From: Mesodorylaimus sp. YZB2_4
Lineage: Eukaryota > Nematoda > Enoplea > Dorylaimida > Dorylaimidae
Direction of reading: 5' to 3'
Assembly: GCA_030248295.1 (NCBI GenBank)
Contig: JASANH010000189.1
Span: 62,001-126,000, forward strand
Length of the DNA stretch: 64,000 bases
Shown here: positions 44,130 to 56,246 of the stretch, piece by piece
Layout of the letters: each line of letters starts with the position of its first letter
Numbering within the stretch: position 1 is the first letter of the stretch
Position numbers and translations under genes: made by a program
Notes under the pieces: generated by a model
What the model was told of the DNA's origin: nothing
The model's database searches: none
The model's input: only the letters and a program-made list of their open reading frames with translations

Positions 44130-45077
44130 TCAGTTTGCACCAAACGGCACCACTTCCTCTTTCATTCCTACCAGCGATTTAGCGCAAGAGCGAAACTTGC
44201 TACTGCGAACAGCCAATGATATCAACTCCACAAGGGAACTCGCCGCTTTTAGAATACTTCCTAAGCCTAAGAGAAAAAAAGAAGTTTGATTGAAATCCAT
44301 GTGCAAAGTGACATTGATACAAGCCTCGCCACCCACACCCGATATCAGATACAAAACCATCATCAACTTGACCGTCGGCAAAATGGCCGCCTGCTGCTGA
44401 TGTAACAAATCGGCTTCCATATCACTGATGGAAGATTTGTGCTGCTTGTACCAAAACGAGATCATAATGGCACCGTAGGCAACCACGTTTACTGTGAAGT
44501 AGAACAGATTTAAAATACCAAAAGTGGATATGAACGAGAGCGTGACTGCGTCCGGGAATTCCCTGCAAATAACCATCTCTTTCAGAGGAGCTGTTGCAAA
44601 AGCCACCATTTCTTGCACACTGACGAAAATTCCGCATCCAAGCAAGACAAAGAGCACGTATCGCTTATCAAATTTCCGATATTGTACAGGAATAAGGAGA
44701 CTTATCAATCGATCGAAACTGACGCACAAAGTGGTGAGTGAGTGGAAAGGTATACCCCACAGACCGAATAAGCCAGTTAGAAACAGGCATTTCCAACTGT
44801 ACCGTTTCATACTCGATGCACCATAGAGTAAACAAATTTTGTCCACCCCTCTAAGAAAGTAATATGTGGCCACTAGGATCGATCCAATCGCGGCCCCTCC
44901 GATCAATTCGAAACATGGTGATCGCATACTTTTGGTGGCGAAGATGACGATGACCACGAATGTACTTCCTATCATTCCTGTGAAGCCCACACTGGTGATG
45001 CCCACGATGGTAAATATTGTGTTGAATTCATTGGGCATTATGATCGTCTCGTTCCCTTCAGAAATATTTGCATTCAT
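44130..45077 (-). CDS. Intronless 7TM receptor, subfamily C (intact)
   Basis: This is a 315-residue receptor from an ATG at 45077. The N-terminus has two Asn sequons (NANISEGNET). TM1 is followed by TKSMRSPCFELIGG. TM3 ends CVSFDRLISLLIPVQYR, a DR-type motif. Loop 3 is acidic and Gln-rich (DMEADLLHQQQ). TM7 ends without NPxxY (LAVRSSKFRSC). The pseudogene at 17143-17631 is the only relative in the window. The pattern resembles nematode srsx/srx-type receptors, and the ligand is unknown. Confidence 0.85.
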   Translation of the reverse strand: MNANISEGNETIIMPNEFNTIFTIVGITSVGFTGMIGSTFVVIVIFATKSMRSPCFELIGGAAIGSILVATYYFLRGVDKICLLYGASSMKRYSWKCLFLTGLFGLWGIPFHSLTTLCVSFDRLISLLIPVQYRKFDKRYVLFVLLGCGIFVSVQEMVAFATAPLKEMVICREFPDAVTLSFISTFGILNLFYFTVNVVAYGAIMISFWYKQHKSSISDMEADLLHQQQAAILPTVKLMMVLYLISGVGGEACINVTLHMDFNQTSFFLLGLGSILKAASSLVELISLAVRSSKFRSCAKSLVGMKEEVVPFGAN

Positions 45078-45777
45078 CCTCTTTCCAGCTTGGTTCTTTG
45101 TGCACTGGAGTCGGGGTCCACATTTGAGGTTGAGGGTGCAAACTCATTTATTGGTCAGAATAATGTCGACTATGAATCCATAGTACGCAGCAATGGCTGG
45201 TGCGTGTTGGGCCATATAATAAACTAGTAGATCGGATATGACTTTACAGGATCGTATCGATGGTGTATAAATTCTTAAATACTGGTTTGTCATTCGTTCA
45301 AGTTCAAAGGTATAAAAAATGGTGTTTTAATATCATTTGTGCATTATGTCAGTTCAACCACTCGACCCATGGACCGCCATGTAAGGTCTTGTCTGACGAA
45401 CGTACCAGTGTTAGGCAGAAATATTGATTGGGACGCAGAAGTCTCGACTGGCTTGGAGCAGTGGCAGTTATTCACTAATCGTCAGGTAAGCATTAAAATA
45501 AAATTGACAAGGTAGAATACAAATGACATTATTCACTTTCCTTTGTGGTACTCACTTTCCGAAATTTTTTAAATTGTGCATATATGTACATTGAAAAAAA
45601 GCATGTCAAAGGTCAAACATGGTCACTTTTGGTCAAAAAATCGTAACTTGCTTAGTTTTACGTAGGTCGAGAACAATTCTTAAAATATAGAAATGACCAC
45701 TACATTGAGGAATCAAAAACTTTTTTAAAATTTGCCTAGCTGTTACTGTAAAATTTTTCGTGTTGTTATATTAAAGT
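45078..45777. other. Intergenic, AT-rich, nothing recognised
   Basis: A possible short exon at about 45417-45486, with a CAG/GTAAGC donor, stands alone and is not called. Confidence 0.3.
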
Positions 45778-45966
45778 GTACCCCTACCGTAACATATCAC
45801 CACCTGGTACGGTGGTATGGTCGACCCTGGATCTCCCCTCGGCATCGGTGAATGCCGGGGAAACGCAAATCTTGCAATACAGCATCTGGCGCCAGGGCGA
45901 TAATCTCTTCAGCCAGGGTCGACCATACCACCTTACCAGGGGGGTGGTAGGGTACGGTACGGGTAC
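45778..45966. mobile_element. Fold-back (snap-back) element
   Basis: Two 53-54 bp arms (45778-45830 and 45913-45966) are inverted copies. The inner 28 bp match at 27 positions (for example GGTGGTATGGTCGACCCTGG in the left arm) and the outer parts remain similar (GTACCCxTACCGTA). The loop is about 82 bp. No target duplication is seen. It is consistent with a short MITE or fold-back transposon. Confidence 0.7.
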
Positions 45967-47399
45967 GGCACTGAAAATAGGCCGGTACGGGCGTACCAAG
46001 TTTTATATTTTGTGTGCAATTTAGCGCTCGGGTACATTCCTTCGGTTCAAAGCGGCCAATTTTTATGAAAAGAAAATGCATCTAGCAGCTGTTTGTTTAT
46101 ACTTCCCAATTGTTGTTAGATAACCAATCTAAAAAATGACCAAAATTTCAAGTATTTACTCGCAGAGCATCTTTAATAATCCTGAAGCAAGTAGGCTGAC
46201 TTTGGGGCAGTGATCCTTATGGACTCTACTCGGTGCTGCTAAAATGCTGCTTTCTTGAATTGAAATGCAGTCATTTATGGAGCCGCTGTAGCTGAATTTG
46301 AGGCGCCCGCCACGCTACAGTTTCCTCCACGAAAGACTGAAGTCTCGAAAGACTCAGTTTTTCGAAGCGCCGATTAGGGAACACATACAGTATGTCGATT
46401 AAATTTCAACATTTCTGCAATGTTCTCTTAATTCAAAAATTTTGTTGGCATATGCAAGGCATCGAAACAGGAGGCTTTTAGATCCCCAGTATGAGCGGAT
46501 CACCAAGTGTCGTGGCACAGATTCATACCACGCTCATCATACATTTCTCATATCAATGTAGATCATGCAGTCTTTGAGCACATAGGTACAGTAGCATGAT
46601 GGAACAAACGGATGGGTTGAGTGGAGATACGACCAAAATGTATTTGACAACAGAGTGGCACGAAGGCTGAGTACCTATAAATTAATCAGTCCATTGATGT
46701 CTGGACAAAATAAATAAGGTGCAGCATTTGTTCCTCATGTGTGATCATATCATAAAAATCAAACATAATGGCGTGCCAGATCGACTATTTTCTAAACAGT
46801 CATTTCTCAGTGCACGCAATGTTCCTCACGGTCTATTGAGTAGCATCTGGCATGGCTGGTGACATAAATGAGGCTAGTTGTAACGGTCTACTTGTCAACC
46901 CTAAAGCCGCGAGTACATGTGACCAGCCAGAGCCAGGCAGGATCTTTCTGAATCACCTTTTGTCAGCCTGGACTGACCTGCTCAGAAGGCCCATCAAACC
47001 ACATGTGCTACCTTTCCCAGTTTCATTTCATGAACTTTTTGCTATTATTGTTGGTGTGGCACATGTACTACATGGGGGGGGACGCCCATGGATATACTGT
47101 ATATATACGGTACATAGGTTGTCTGCACTCCCAGGCTACATGTTTTTGGAACTCATGGATCTTTCAGCAAAGACCATTCCATGCAATTTTAATAACCTCG
47201 AGGGCGACACAAAGACTCGCCTGTCACCTCTGCACGGCTCTGGTACCTGGAGCCCACCAGGCTGATGTTTCATTGCAGGTGTATTTATACGAGGCAGCAC
47301 CTCATATCACTCCGTTAGGTACAGTACACATGTTCATTTCTCACCAAACGCTTATGCGCATTTGAGGGTGAAGGGCGCGAAAGGGCGCGTCACCCAGCT
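45967..47399. other. Intergenic, nothing recognised
   Basis: A 137-codon frame at 46852-47265 has no family features. No RNA gene is seen. Confidence 0.3.
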
Positions 47400-47439
47400 G
47401 CGAGCCGAACACTCGCCCGTAAATGCGCACTTGACGCGA
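47400..47439 (-). repeat. tRNA-derived SINE-like copy (B-box part)
   Basis: On the minus strand a five-pair T-arm-like hairpin, GCGAG/CTCGC, closes on the B-box loop TGTTCGG, preceded by CGCATTTACGG. It matches the copy at 63081. Confidence 0.45.
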
Positions 47440-47750
47440 GGGGCAGATTCAAACCCACCAGGTCATAAGCCCATCCCCAATCATTAGGAAATGGTGTTAG
47501 ATGCATTGCAGCCAGTCAGAATTTAAATGCATTAAACACACAGGGCCCATGTAGTCCTCAAGGAATAGGATTAAGATTGCTCTTTCCAAAACACTACAGT
47601 ACACATTATCTTACCCCTTTTAATATGGATACAGTCGTAGACACGATTTACGTGAGCTATGTGAGAGACCGACTTTTCGGGATTTAAAAAATCAATCCCG
47701 CAATAATCGATAAACACAAGATAAACATTAAAAAAAGTAGCGCGCGGCGA

Positions 47751-48974
47751 CTACGAAGTTGATGGATCATCGGGTACATCGTCAGCAAGAGTCGGCCCAA
47801 GTTCGTACACATCTTCCTGAGCACGCCACCTTTGTTCATTTTGTTGATGCTGCTGCTGTTCCGAAGATTTGTTTGAAAGTTTTCTTTGAAATACTTTGTC
47901 GCCTGAATCGTCTCCACTCGGCTCGTCTGACAGATCACCAAAATCCGGATCCAACTCGAGTGAACGCTTGGCATTACGACCACGCCTGCAATAACATATA
48001 TTTCCTTCCACAGTTCACAAATCTGAGCACAACCCAGTTAGAAACTTATTTAAACTCACCGTGCAGTTTTCGTTGGAGGACCATCCTGAGACAATCTCGA
48101 CGATTCGCCAGACACGTTTTTTGACCCGCGCCGTTTGTGTCCACTATTACGATGAGAAGTCGACGCACCCGTATTCGACCCGACATGACCGTCCATAGAT
48201 CCCTGATGACTACTTGTGATTGTACTTTGACCGACACCACTACTTTCCGAACCCAAATCAGGGACAGTTGCAACTACGCCGATTAGAAATTGAAAAGCCG
48301 GTTCTAATTTGACGCATTCTTTTCTAAAATAAGTTATGATTTATTTATATGTAAATTTCCAACAGGCGCAGTTTCGAACAAAATACGCACTTTGTTTTGT
48401 TCGTGCACGTGTACGAACAAAAAAAACAGATAAACATAAAACTCACATGTGCTGCGGCGATAAAGTTTTGGCCAACCGTTGTTGCGTTACGTCCACAGAT
48501 TTCGTTAATAGTTTCTCGATAAATACTTCCAAAGACCGAGCTAAATATTTTTAAAATTACACCTTCAATAAGAGGTCAATAACGAGATCGATCTTAGTTC
48601 CTCACCAATTACCGCAGGTACAGGATTCGCCATTTTTCCAATTTCTTCATCCGTTTGTAATATTCGCTTGACCCGAGGCTGAAAACCGAGAAGTGCGTTT
48701 TAATTTTAGCCTCTTTTCAGACTAAAATTTCTGGTCACAGCTATTTTAAATGTTTGTTGCGCATGCCTGCTGCGCAAACCTTCTTGTCTCGGAGAACATA
48801 ACGAAATACAGCATTTTCGACTGCTTCACATGTGCATTTGTGCGGATTTCAGCCAAAAAGGGCACAGAAGTTAGTTCTGAATTTCCAAAAAAAAACAAAG
48901 ACTTAGGTAGGCCTACGTACCGGCGGTATTCGTGACAAAATTTTTGATTTCCGAGAAACCGGCTTTTCCGTCAT
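47751..48974 (-). CDS. DRAP1: Negative cofactor 2 alpha (NC2-alpha, DRAP1)
   Basis: This is a nuclear transcription regulator that pairs with NC2-beta (DR1) through a histone fold and binds TBP on promoters. Five exons join in phase: 48974-48921, 48678-48606, 48540-48447, 48323-48060 and 47985-47751, giving 239 residues. After a basic start (MTEKPVSRKSKILSRIPP) comes the H2A-like histone fold (residues about 19-97): PRVKRILQTDEEIGKMANPV, then SLEVFIEKLLTKSVDVT, then AKTLSPQHIKECV and FQFLIGVVATVPD. These align with human NC2-alpha as I remember it. The rest is a Ser/Gly/His-rich linker, an RRGRNAKRS patch, a DFGDLSDEPSGDDSGD acidic region and a Q-rich C-terminus. The start lies 343 bp from the divergently transcribed Crooked neck gene. 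Confidence 0.9.
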
Positions 48975-49317
48975 TATTGCAATATTAGTGACGGGTGGAC
49001 CAAAAAATGTGTCGAAATCTGGTAACTCAATAGATTATTATTGGATTAAAACAAGTGATTAATTTGAAATTGAACTTTGAACCCGAAAATCGGAAAATGA
49101 TGGAATATGCTAATTTTAACTACCGGCACACAGTCTCTTTGTTTTGTCATAAGCAGCATAAATTTTTTACTGTGCGGGCAAGGTCGCCTACTGTTATCGC
49201 ATGACGATCGGATTTCGAAGTTTCAAAACTCCAAAATAATTGTATTTCTTGGTCGATTTTGAATATTATCTGGAGAACATTTAATTTGGTTTTCCGATTA
49301 AGAACAAACTAAAAACT
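48975..49317. promoter_or_regulatory. Divergent promoter between NC2-alpha and Crooked neck
   Basis: These 343 bp separate two head-to-head start codons of general transcription/splicing genes. The sequence is AT-rich, with no TATA box at a fixed distance from either start, as expected for housekeeping genes. Shared regulation is an inference from the layout. Confidence 0.5.
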
Positions 49318-52300
49318 ATGGCGGAAGAAGGAACTTCTTTCGGTGATAAGCCGATTAGAATGCCAAAAAAAGCGATAAAAGTGATTATCAATTTTTTGCT
49401 TTCGTGTTTGCTTTTGTGTTTTTACATTGGCTCTTTCTTTTAAACAAAAATTCTGATTTAAGGTGAAAAATAAAGCTCCAGCGCAAGTACAAATAACTGC
49501 GGAACAACTGTTACGGGAAGCCAAGGAACGTGATTTGGAAATTTTGCCTCCGGTAAGTGCTAGACTCGAATTGGTTCGAAATTTTACTTATGCAAGCGAG
49601 GAAAGACTGCTGGGCTGTTTGTGAACCGCGTGGTTTTTAGCCTCCTAAACAAAAGATCTCGGATCCAGAAGAATTACAAGAGTATCAACTCAAACGGCGT
49701 AAAGAATACGAAGATGCACTACGAAAAAATCGTAATAGCGTTCCGAATTGGATAAAATACGCAAAATGGGAGGAATCGCAAGGCGAATTGCAGCGCGCTC
49801 GATCGATTTTCGAACGTGCGTTGGACGTCGATCATCGAAATATTGGCATGTGGCTACAATATGCCGACATGGAAATCAGGTTCGTTTATGCGTGTGCTTT
49901 ATATTAGCGTTAAAATTTTCTTATCCAATCAGGCTAATCAGGGTCATTGATGTGGTCGATATTAGTTATAAAATCTAATTTTTGCCCTTTTCAGGAATCG
50001 TCAGATCAATCATGCAAGAAATATCTGGGATCGAGCCATATCGATTTTGCCACGTGCAACTCAGGCATGATCTGCAATATTTTCTGTCCAATTTCTTGAA
50101 TGAGGTTGATCTTTTTCAGTTCTGGCTCAAATACTCGTACATGGAAGAAATGTTAGGCAATATTCCAGGCGCTCGTCAAGTATTCGAACGATGGATGGAA
50201 TGGGAGCCATCTGAGCAAGCTTGGCAGACGTACATCAACTTTGAATTAAGATATAAAGAAATCGAACGAGCGCGGGAAATTTGGCAACGTTTTCTTCATG
50301 TGCACGGTGAATCGAATAATTGGATTCGTTATGCTAAATTCGAAGAACGGCATGGTTTCGTCGATAATGCTCGTCAAGTTTTTGAACGTGCCGTTGATTA
50401 TTTCGGAGCTGATCATGTGGATGAAAAATTGCTTCTAGCTTTTGCTCGATTTGAAGAAGGGCAAAAAGAACATGAACGAGCAAGAACGGTTTATAAATAC
50501 GCTTTGGATAATTTATCGAAAGAAAAAGCCCAAGAAATTTATAAAGCCTATACGATTCACGAAAAAAAATTCGGCGAACGGGTTGGAATCGAGAGCGTGA
50601 TTGTGAGTAAGAGAAGACAACAATACGAGGATGCTGTGGCCGACAATTCGTACAATTACGATACTTGGTTCGATTATTTGCGATTGATGGAAACTGAACG
50701 AGCCGACGATGTCGAAGCCGTTCGAGAAATCTACGAGCGCGCTATCGCCAATGTACCGTTGGAACAGGTGAGATGCCAAGTTCCACCCATTCCTACCTGC
50801 CCTGTTTCCAATATAGGCAGCGATGCTCTCATGCAAGTTTCTTGCGGTAAATCTATTTTTTACGATTCAAAAACTAATCGCGGTTTTTTTAAGGAAAAGC
50901 GCTTTTGGCGTCGTTACATTTATCTTTGGATAAATTACGCCCTTTTCGAAGAATTGCAAACGAAGGATATGGAACGAACGCGGGAGGTGTACAAAGCGTG
51001 CTTACAATTGATTCCCCACAAAAAGTTCACCTTCGCGAAAGTATGGTTGATGTACGCTCATTTCGAGGTTCGGCAAAAGGATTTGCAAGCTGCTAGAAAG
51101 ATTTTGGTAAGGATGATTTTGGTGTTTGGATAGGTCGGGTTGTGGGAAGTGTTTGAAGGTGTGTTAGATACGTCTTACCTCGCCCGCTGGGATAGGTGGT
51201 AGAAGGAACGATTAGCACGCGAGCGAGGGGTCTGCATGGCTGCGTTCAGGATTAGGGAATACAGTCGAACTTGCTTAACAACAACCGCTCTGGGCTGCCA
51301 AGAGAGTGGTTGTTAGCAGAGGTTGCTGCTATCCGATGTTTGCCTAGAAAACTCCCCCTGTATGGGTACAACAGAAAAACAGGCTTTCCACCCAGTATTT
51401 ATATCAACGGCAGTATACCAAGACTACATACACATATATGTGCAGTGGTATTCATTCCTCAAAGAGGTCTGGGATCTTTGTCTGCGTACACTTTGTCAAA
51501 GCATCTTCGCTTTCTGCTTTTTCCAACTGGCCAAAAGTAAAGCTAAGAATAGGAAAAAGAAATGTAAAGTAAATAAGCGCTTTGCAAAAAACGCTTCTAA
51601 ATCGGATCTTCTGATCATCGCCAGTCGCTCCTTTAGGGTCAAATTCAGACACGGACTATTCAATATTGACAAAAGTTGCTGTTATCAGGTTTAAAGGCTA
51701 CTTGGGGCGGCAAACATGGTTGCTGTTATCAGAGTTCTTCTTATGCAGAGCGCAACTATGTTCGAAACATAGCTGAAAAAATTGGTGCCAGGCAAACAGT
51801 TGCTGTCATCCAGAAGTTGCTGCAATCCGGGTTCCTGTTAGGTGAGTTCGATTTTAACCCTACAGTACGCTATAGCATTCGAAACTAGGGGGTCACGACC
51901 CCCCTCCTGGCAGCCAAGCGGCCGTAGCTGCTACCTGCTCATTCCAAACAGAATTGGCTGGTTTATTATCAGACCCTCCCCCTAGACTAAGAAAGTCTAG
52001 ACCCCCCCCCCCCCCGTAGGAATCGATCGAGCTGACGTGAGTCCAAGAGTCACGGAATCACGAGGCAAGCTAAGTCCGAGACACTCGGCTCGAAAAATGG
52101 AACTCTATCTTCCGGGCCGACCTCCTGTGCCCCTGCTAAAGAATGGGGTGATGTGACCTATGTGAGGCCTTCTCTGTGTGATGTACAGTATATGCGAAAA
52201 ATCTAAAGTTTTTGTCGAACTGTTCTCGAGTTTTAAACCAGCGAAAATCGTCCTTCAATATTGTGTGCCTGGTTGGCTGGTCTGAGCAGGCACCTAATAG

Positions 52301-55300
52301 CTGCCTCCAAACCGTATGCACGCGCAACTGCATGCAGTACGATCGCAAGGCTCAGGCTAAGCAGGGTCAAGGTTCATTCGAGTTGGAAAACCCGGAAATT
52401 TGGATGCTGTGCGCTATTGATTAGGTAGGTGTGGTGAGGGTACGTTAAGCCATCGCGTGAGCAGTTGGAGCTGATCATAAGCGTAAGGATTTTCGACACG
52501 GTTGAGATGGAAGGGGGCTGTAGTTACCCTTGTTGTAATATTACAGCTTTAATAAATGATTGAAATTCGCTGTTCGAAAACTTTCTTTTGAGGTTTGCCC
52601 AAATTTTTAGCCGAAGTAATCGAAAACGCACTATTGACGCAAAATTGAACGAAAATCTGTATTGTAATGGCGAGATTTCAAGTTAAGGTGTTTCAATGAG
52701 GGAGTATTCACGCTGTCTGTTTTTTGTGTGCTTCCGAGTCGCTGGTTTGTAAATGCCCTGGTGTCTAGACGCGAATCCCGTTGAATCAAAAACGTTTTCC
52801 AGCTTCTGTGAGTGAACGCGACGCTTGTAAGCAGATTTCTATTAAAATCTGGTTTGAATGTCCTGCTGACAAATGTTGAAATTTTGAGTCCAGTTCAGAA
52901 CTGTGCGGTACGTTAGTTCACAAAAAACAATCACGTCAGTGATATCAGTGAAAGGAGTCTGGACCTTCTGCAGATTTGCGCATCACATAAAAACCATTTG
53001 GAAATATCTGAAGTGACGATCAGACCAACCGGTCGTTAAATGGATCCACAGTTCTCCCTGATTTTGGCCAAAGATTCTCATTTTCGTCGACTTTTCCAAA
53101 CTTGAACGAGCCTTAGCCTTGCGATCGTGCTGCATGCAATCGCATGTGCACACTTTGGGGGGGGCAGCAATATTTCTTTGACAGAGGAGGCCTCATGTAG
53201 ATCCTGGCGTCCCTTTTTCTAGCAGTGTCACAAGCTTCTATTCTGGCAGTCTGGTTGGCACTGGAGTCCACTCCCATGTGATAATTGTATCGTGTTTGTC
53301 GTTGTAGCTCCTTGATTTGGTGAATATCGGCATGCCGCGCCGCATCGCGTTGGAGCTGCGGAACTCAATGAGGGGACTTTCGCGCAAGCCTCTCACTGAG
53401 CTCAGCCAAGCTTCCCTCCCGACTGTCATAAGGCTGTTGCACCTGAGCATCAGTACTCGCGGCAAATTCAAATATTTTACTATCATGGAATTGATTCTTC
53501 TAAAGTTATAGAGCATTTTCTGTTCGCTGGTTTTTCTTTACTGCGAGAATGTGACTTGCACAGGGCCGCGCCAAAAGTCGTGGCAGGGTCAGGGCAGCGT
53601 TGGGGCTCATCTCATCTGGGGGGGGGGGGGGGGGTTCAGGATTTCCACGGCTTTCCCACAGGGGTCAGACCCTTTTTTCAAAATGTTAACATTACGAAAT
53701 TGACAATTTTTCAAGCCGAGAGGGGGTCACCGGGGCTACACCCCCTGGCTGTCTTGGTCCTGTAGTGTGTAACTGGCAAGTCTGGCAGAAGTTTTGCACA
53801 ATGGCAGTGGTTAACCAGGTCTCGTTAGCCTTATCTTGTTCTTGGGGGTGATTCAGAATGTGTGACGCTAAACTGGGGCGACTGCTGTGCGTTTTGTAAT
53901 GTGTGGTTCTGTGCCATTAAACCGTTTTTAGCCCACAGTGTCGTCAGTTGTGCGACGACGGCACGAAACGAGTCTTTCATGGGGGGGGGGGGGGGGGGGG
54001 GTAAATGTTAACGAGCCTATTATCTACGCTGTATAGTTTTAAGTTTTTTCTGTTTCAGGGCCACGCTATTGGTGCATGCCCAAAGGATAAACTCTTCCGT
54101 GGCTACATCGATCTTGAGCTACAGCTTCGAGAGTTCGATCGGTGTCGAATTTTGTATGAAAAGTTTCTGGAATACAGTCCAGAGAATTGTACTTCTTGGA
54201 TCAAGGTGATGCTTTTTCATTGAATAAGTCAAGGCTAATTGTTATTATGGATCATCTTTTCAGTTTGCCGAATTGGAAACTCTGTTGGGTGATGAAGAAC
54301 GAGCCAGAGCAATATATGAGTTGGCCGTTGGTCAGACAGTGTTGGATATGCCGGAAGTGTTATGGAAGGCGTATATCGATTTCGAGGCTGGCCAAGAGGA
54401 ATACGATCGGGCTAGGGAGCTGTATCGTCGTTTATTGCAAAGGACTCATCATGTGAAGGTTAGTATAGAACTGTTTGGGGAGACGCGTTCGTGCTAAAAG
54501 CAGTAATGGGGTTTTTATGTAGGACGAGACGTGAGAGGAGAAAGGCGCAGCTTGTGCGGGGTGTTTTATGTTTGTAGTCGTCGTGTCTCCTTTTCAGTTG
54601 GAACTACATAATTCATGGCCAGCTTAGCTTACGTACTCTATTGGATGCTCTTCTCTTGTTGGGTGGACATGGATTGTAGTTGTGGGTGTGTTATAGGAAG
54701 GAAGATTACGTAGTTGTGCACGGAGGCAGTGACTGGTCTGGTGGGGTGTTTGGGGCCTTCGACTACTGTCTGGAGAACAGCGGTAAAGACTTGTATATTC
54801 GCTGATCTAGGGGATTGTGACTTGAGTATTGTGGCTTTACTGCACGTGCAGTGTGAGAAATCGATCAGTGTAAGCCAGCGACAGGATTGTTAGCTGTCTG
54901 TTGATGTAATTTTGTCCCTGATTTTAGGTTTGGTTAAGTTTTTCTCAGTTCGAGCTGACGTATGGAGAAGAGGAAAATGACAAGAGGATCATCGGGACCA
55001 GGAATGTTTACCGCAAGGCGAACACTGCACTGCGATCAAATTCGGCAGAAAAGGAAGAAAGAATGGTTTTACTGGAGGCATGGAAGCAGTTTGAGGTAAG
55101 ATGTTGTTGGATGCTGCTGAGTGTGGCGAGGCGAGGCGAGGTGTGGATAGGACAGAGTAGAAGCAAACACAACCCCTTCTATGAGCTGAACCAGGGTGCA
55201 GAGCATGTACTTGCGAAAGCCTTGCGAGAGACTGGCAGGAAAGGTGTCTGGGTGCCCTCTGCATGTGACCTCCCGCAGCGTCCAGCCGTTGGCTAGAGTG

Positions 55301-56088
55301 CTTTATATGTAGACCGCTGATAGCTGTGAATAGGCAGAATCTTTGATTTCTACGTGTGAGTTGGCCAAAAGCATCATTTTGCTGGCCTTTAAACTGAGAA
55401 AAGCGAAAAATTGAAGGCTGCTGCAGGTTTCAGCTGATTAGCCGGTGGAGTGCGCACTTAGACTGTTAGCAGAGTACCTTTGGTTGGCTAGTTGTTGGTA
55501 GTTGCAAGTGGTGGGTGCTGGAAGAGTTACTAGTTGATTTCCCTGTCATGCACTCCGCGGGAAAATTTTGCTGCGAAGAGCAGATCTTCGAAAGGACAAT
55601 ATATATGGCTGGACCTCATATGAAACAATGTCTGTTTTAGGCGGAATATGGAACAGAAGAATCAAAGAAGGAGGTAGAAGACGAAATGCCACGCCGTGTC
55701 AAGAAACGACGACAAATAAAGACTGCTGATGGGGTACGTAATATCATTCAGATAAAGGCCATCCATGTTCTGAGTGTTGCTTATAACGTTATCTACTTAG
55801 GCGGAGGCTGGTTGGGAAGAGTACTACGATTACATATTCCCTGCGGATGAGGCGAACCAGGCGAATTTGAAATTATTGGCGATGGCGAAAAAGTGGAAAA
55901 TGCAGAAGGCGACTGGCGGAGAAGAGAAGGAAGGAGAGGAACAGCAGAAGCAAGGGGAAGAGGAGAAGGAGATCAAGGTGGAGGATGAGTCGCCGAAGGG
56001 AGAGCGGGTAAGAGAGGGCGATTCGGACACGGATATCGAGTCGGATGAAGATAGTGGAGAGTCTGGCGAGGACGAGAGTTCCAAGTGA
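49318..56088 (+). CDS. crn: Crooked neck (CRNKL1/Clf1), pre-mRNA splicing factor
   Basis: This is a core spliceosome protein of the Prp19-related complex, built of HAT repeats. Eleven exons keep phase: 49318-49380, 49463-49552, 49641-49879, 49995-50064, 50120-50767, 50894-51106, 54059-54205, 54264-54458, 54928-55095, 55641-55733 and 55801-56088, giving 737 residues. The start is typical ([20 protein letters not shown]). Then come about 16 HAT units, with motifs such as [48 protein letters not shown] and [15 protein letters not shown], closely following fly and human proteins as I recall them. The C-terminus is the usual [10 protein letters not shown] followed by a Lys/Glu-rich acidic tail. 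Intron 4 begins with GC rather than GT, and intron 6 is 2.95 kb, full of repeats. The PAPS transporter ATG follows the stop by only 158 bp. Confidence 0.95.
51107..54058. other. Large intron 6 of Crooked neck, repeat-filled
   Basis: It holds a block at 51250-51880 with recurring GTTGCTGTTATC-like units, which may be a decayed DNA transposon. It also has a C14 run (52002-52015), a G17 run (53618-53634), and a G21 run (53981-54001) only 58 bp before the exon 7 acceptor. A plus-strand frame near 53317-53511 faintly recalls a Tc1-type helix-turn-helix region but is too weak to call. No nested gene is supported. Confidence 0.55.
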
Positions 56089-56246
56089 TGGCATGGAGTG
56101 CAGTCTAATGTGTGTCTGTGTAACACGTTTTAGTAAAGGGTGTAAAAGTGACGAGTTATGGCTGAGTTGCTTATGTGGCCTGCGCCCCATCGTGTCTAAT
56201 TGTTGAATGCACTGCAGCGTAATAGTGTAGTTTTGGAAATTTTTAG
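56089..56246 (+). promoter_or_regulatory. Short intercistronic spacer with acceptor at the next ATG
   Basis: Only 158 bp separate the Crooked neck stop and the PAPS transporter start, without an AATAAA or TATA box. The spacer ends in TTTTGGAAATTTTTAG directly followed by ATG, which is what a trans-splice acceptor of a downstream operon gene looks like. It could also be an ordinary 3' splice site of a 5' UTR intron. Confidence 0.45.

Noticed and set aside
45346..45486. Start-like ATG followed by a short exon with GTAAGC donor
   Set aside because: The interval between the two parts would be a 34-nt intron and the phases do not match.
46852..47265. 137-codon plus-strand frame
   Set aside because: Overlapping frames are equally long, composition is not protein-like and no splice partners are seen.
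53317..53511. Possible Tc1-type helix-turn-helix region inside Crooked neck intron 6
   Set aside because: Similarity rests on a few residues (ELRNSM..LSR..LTELSQ) and the opposite strand is also open.
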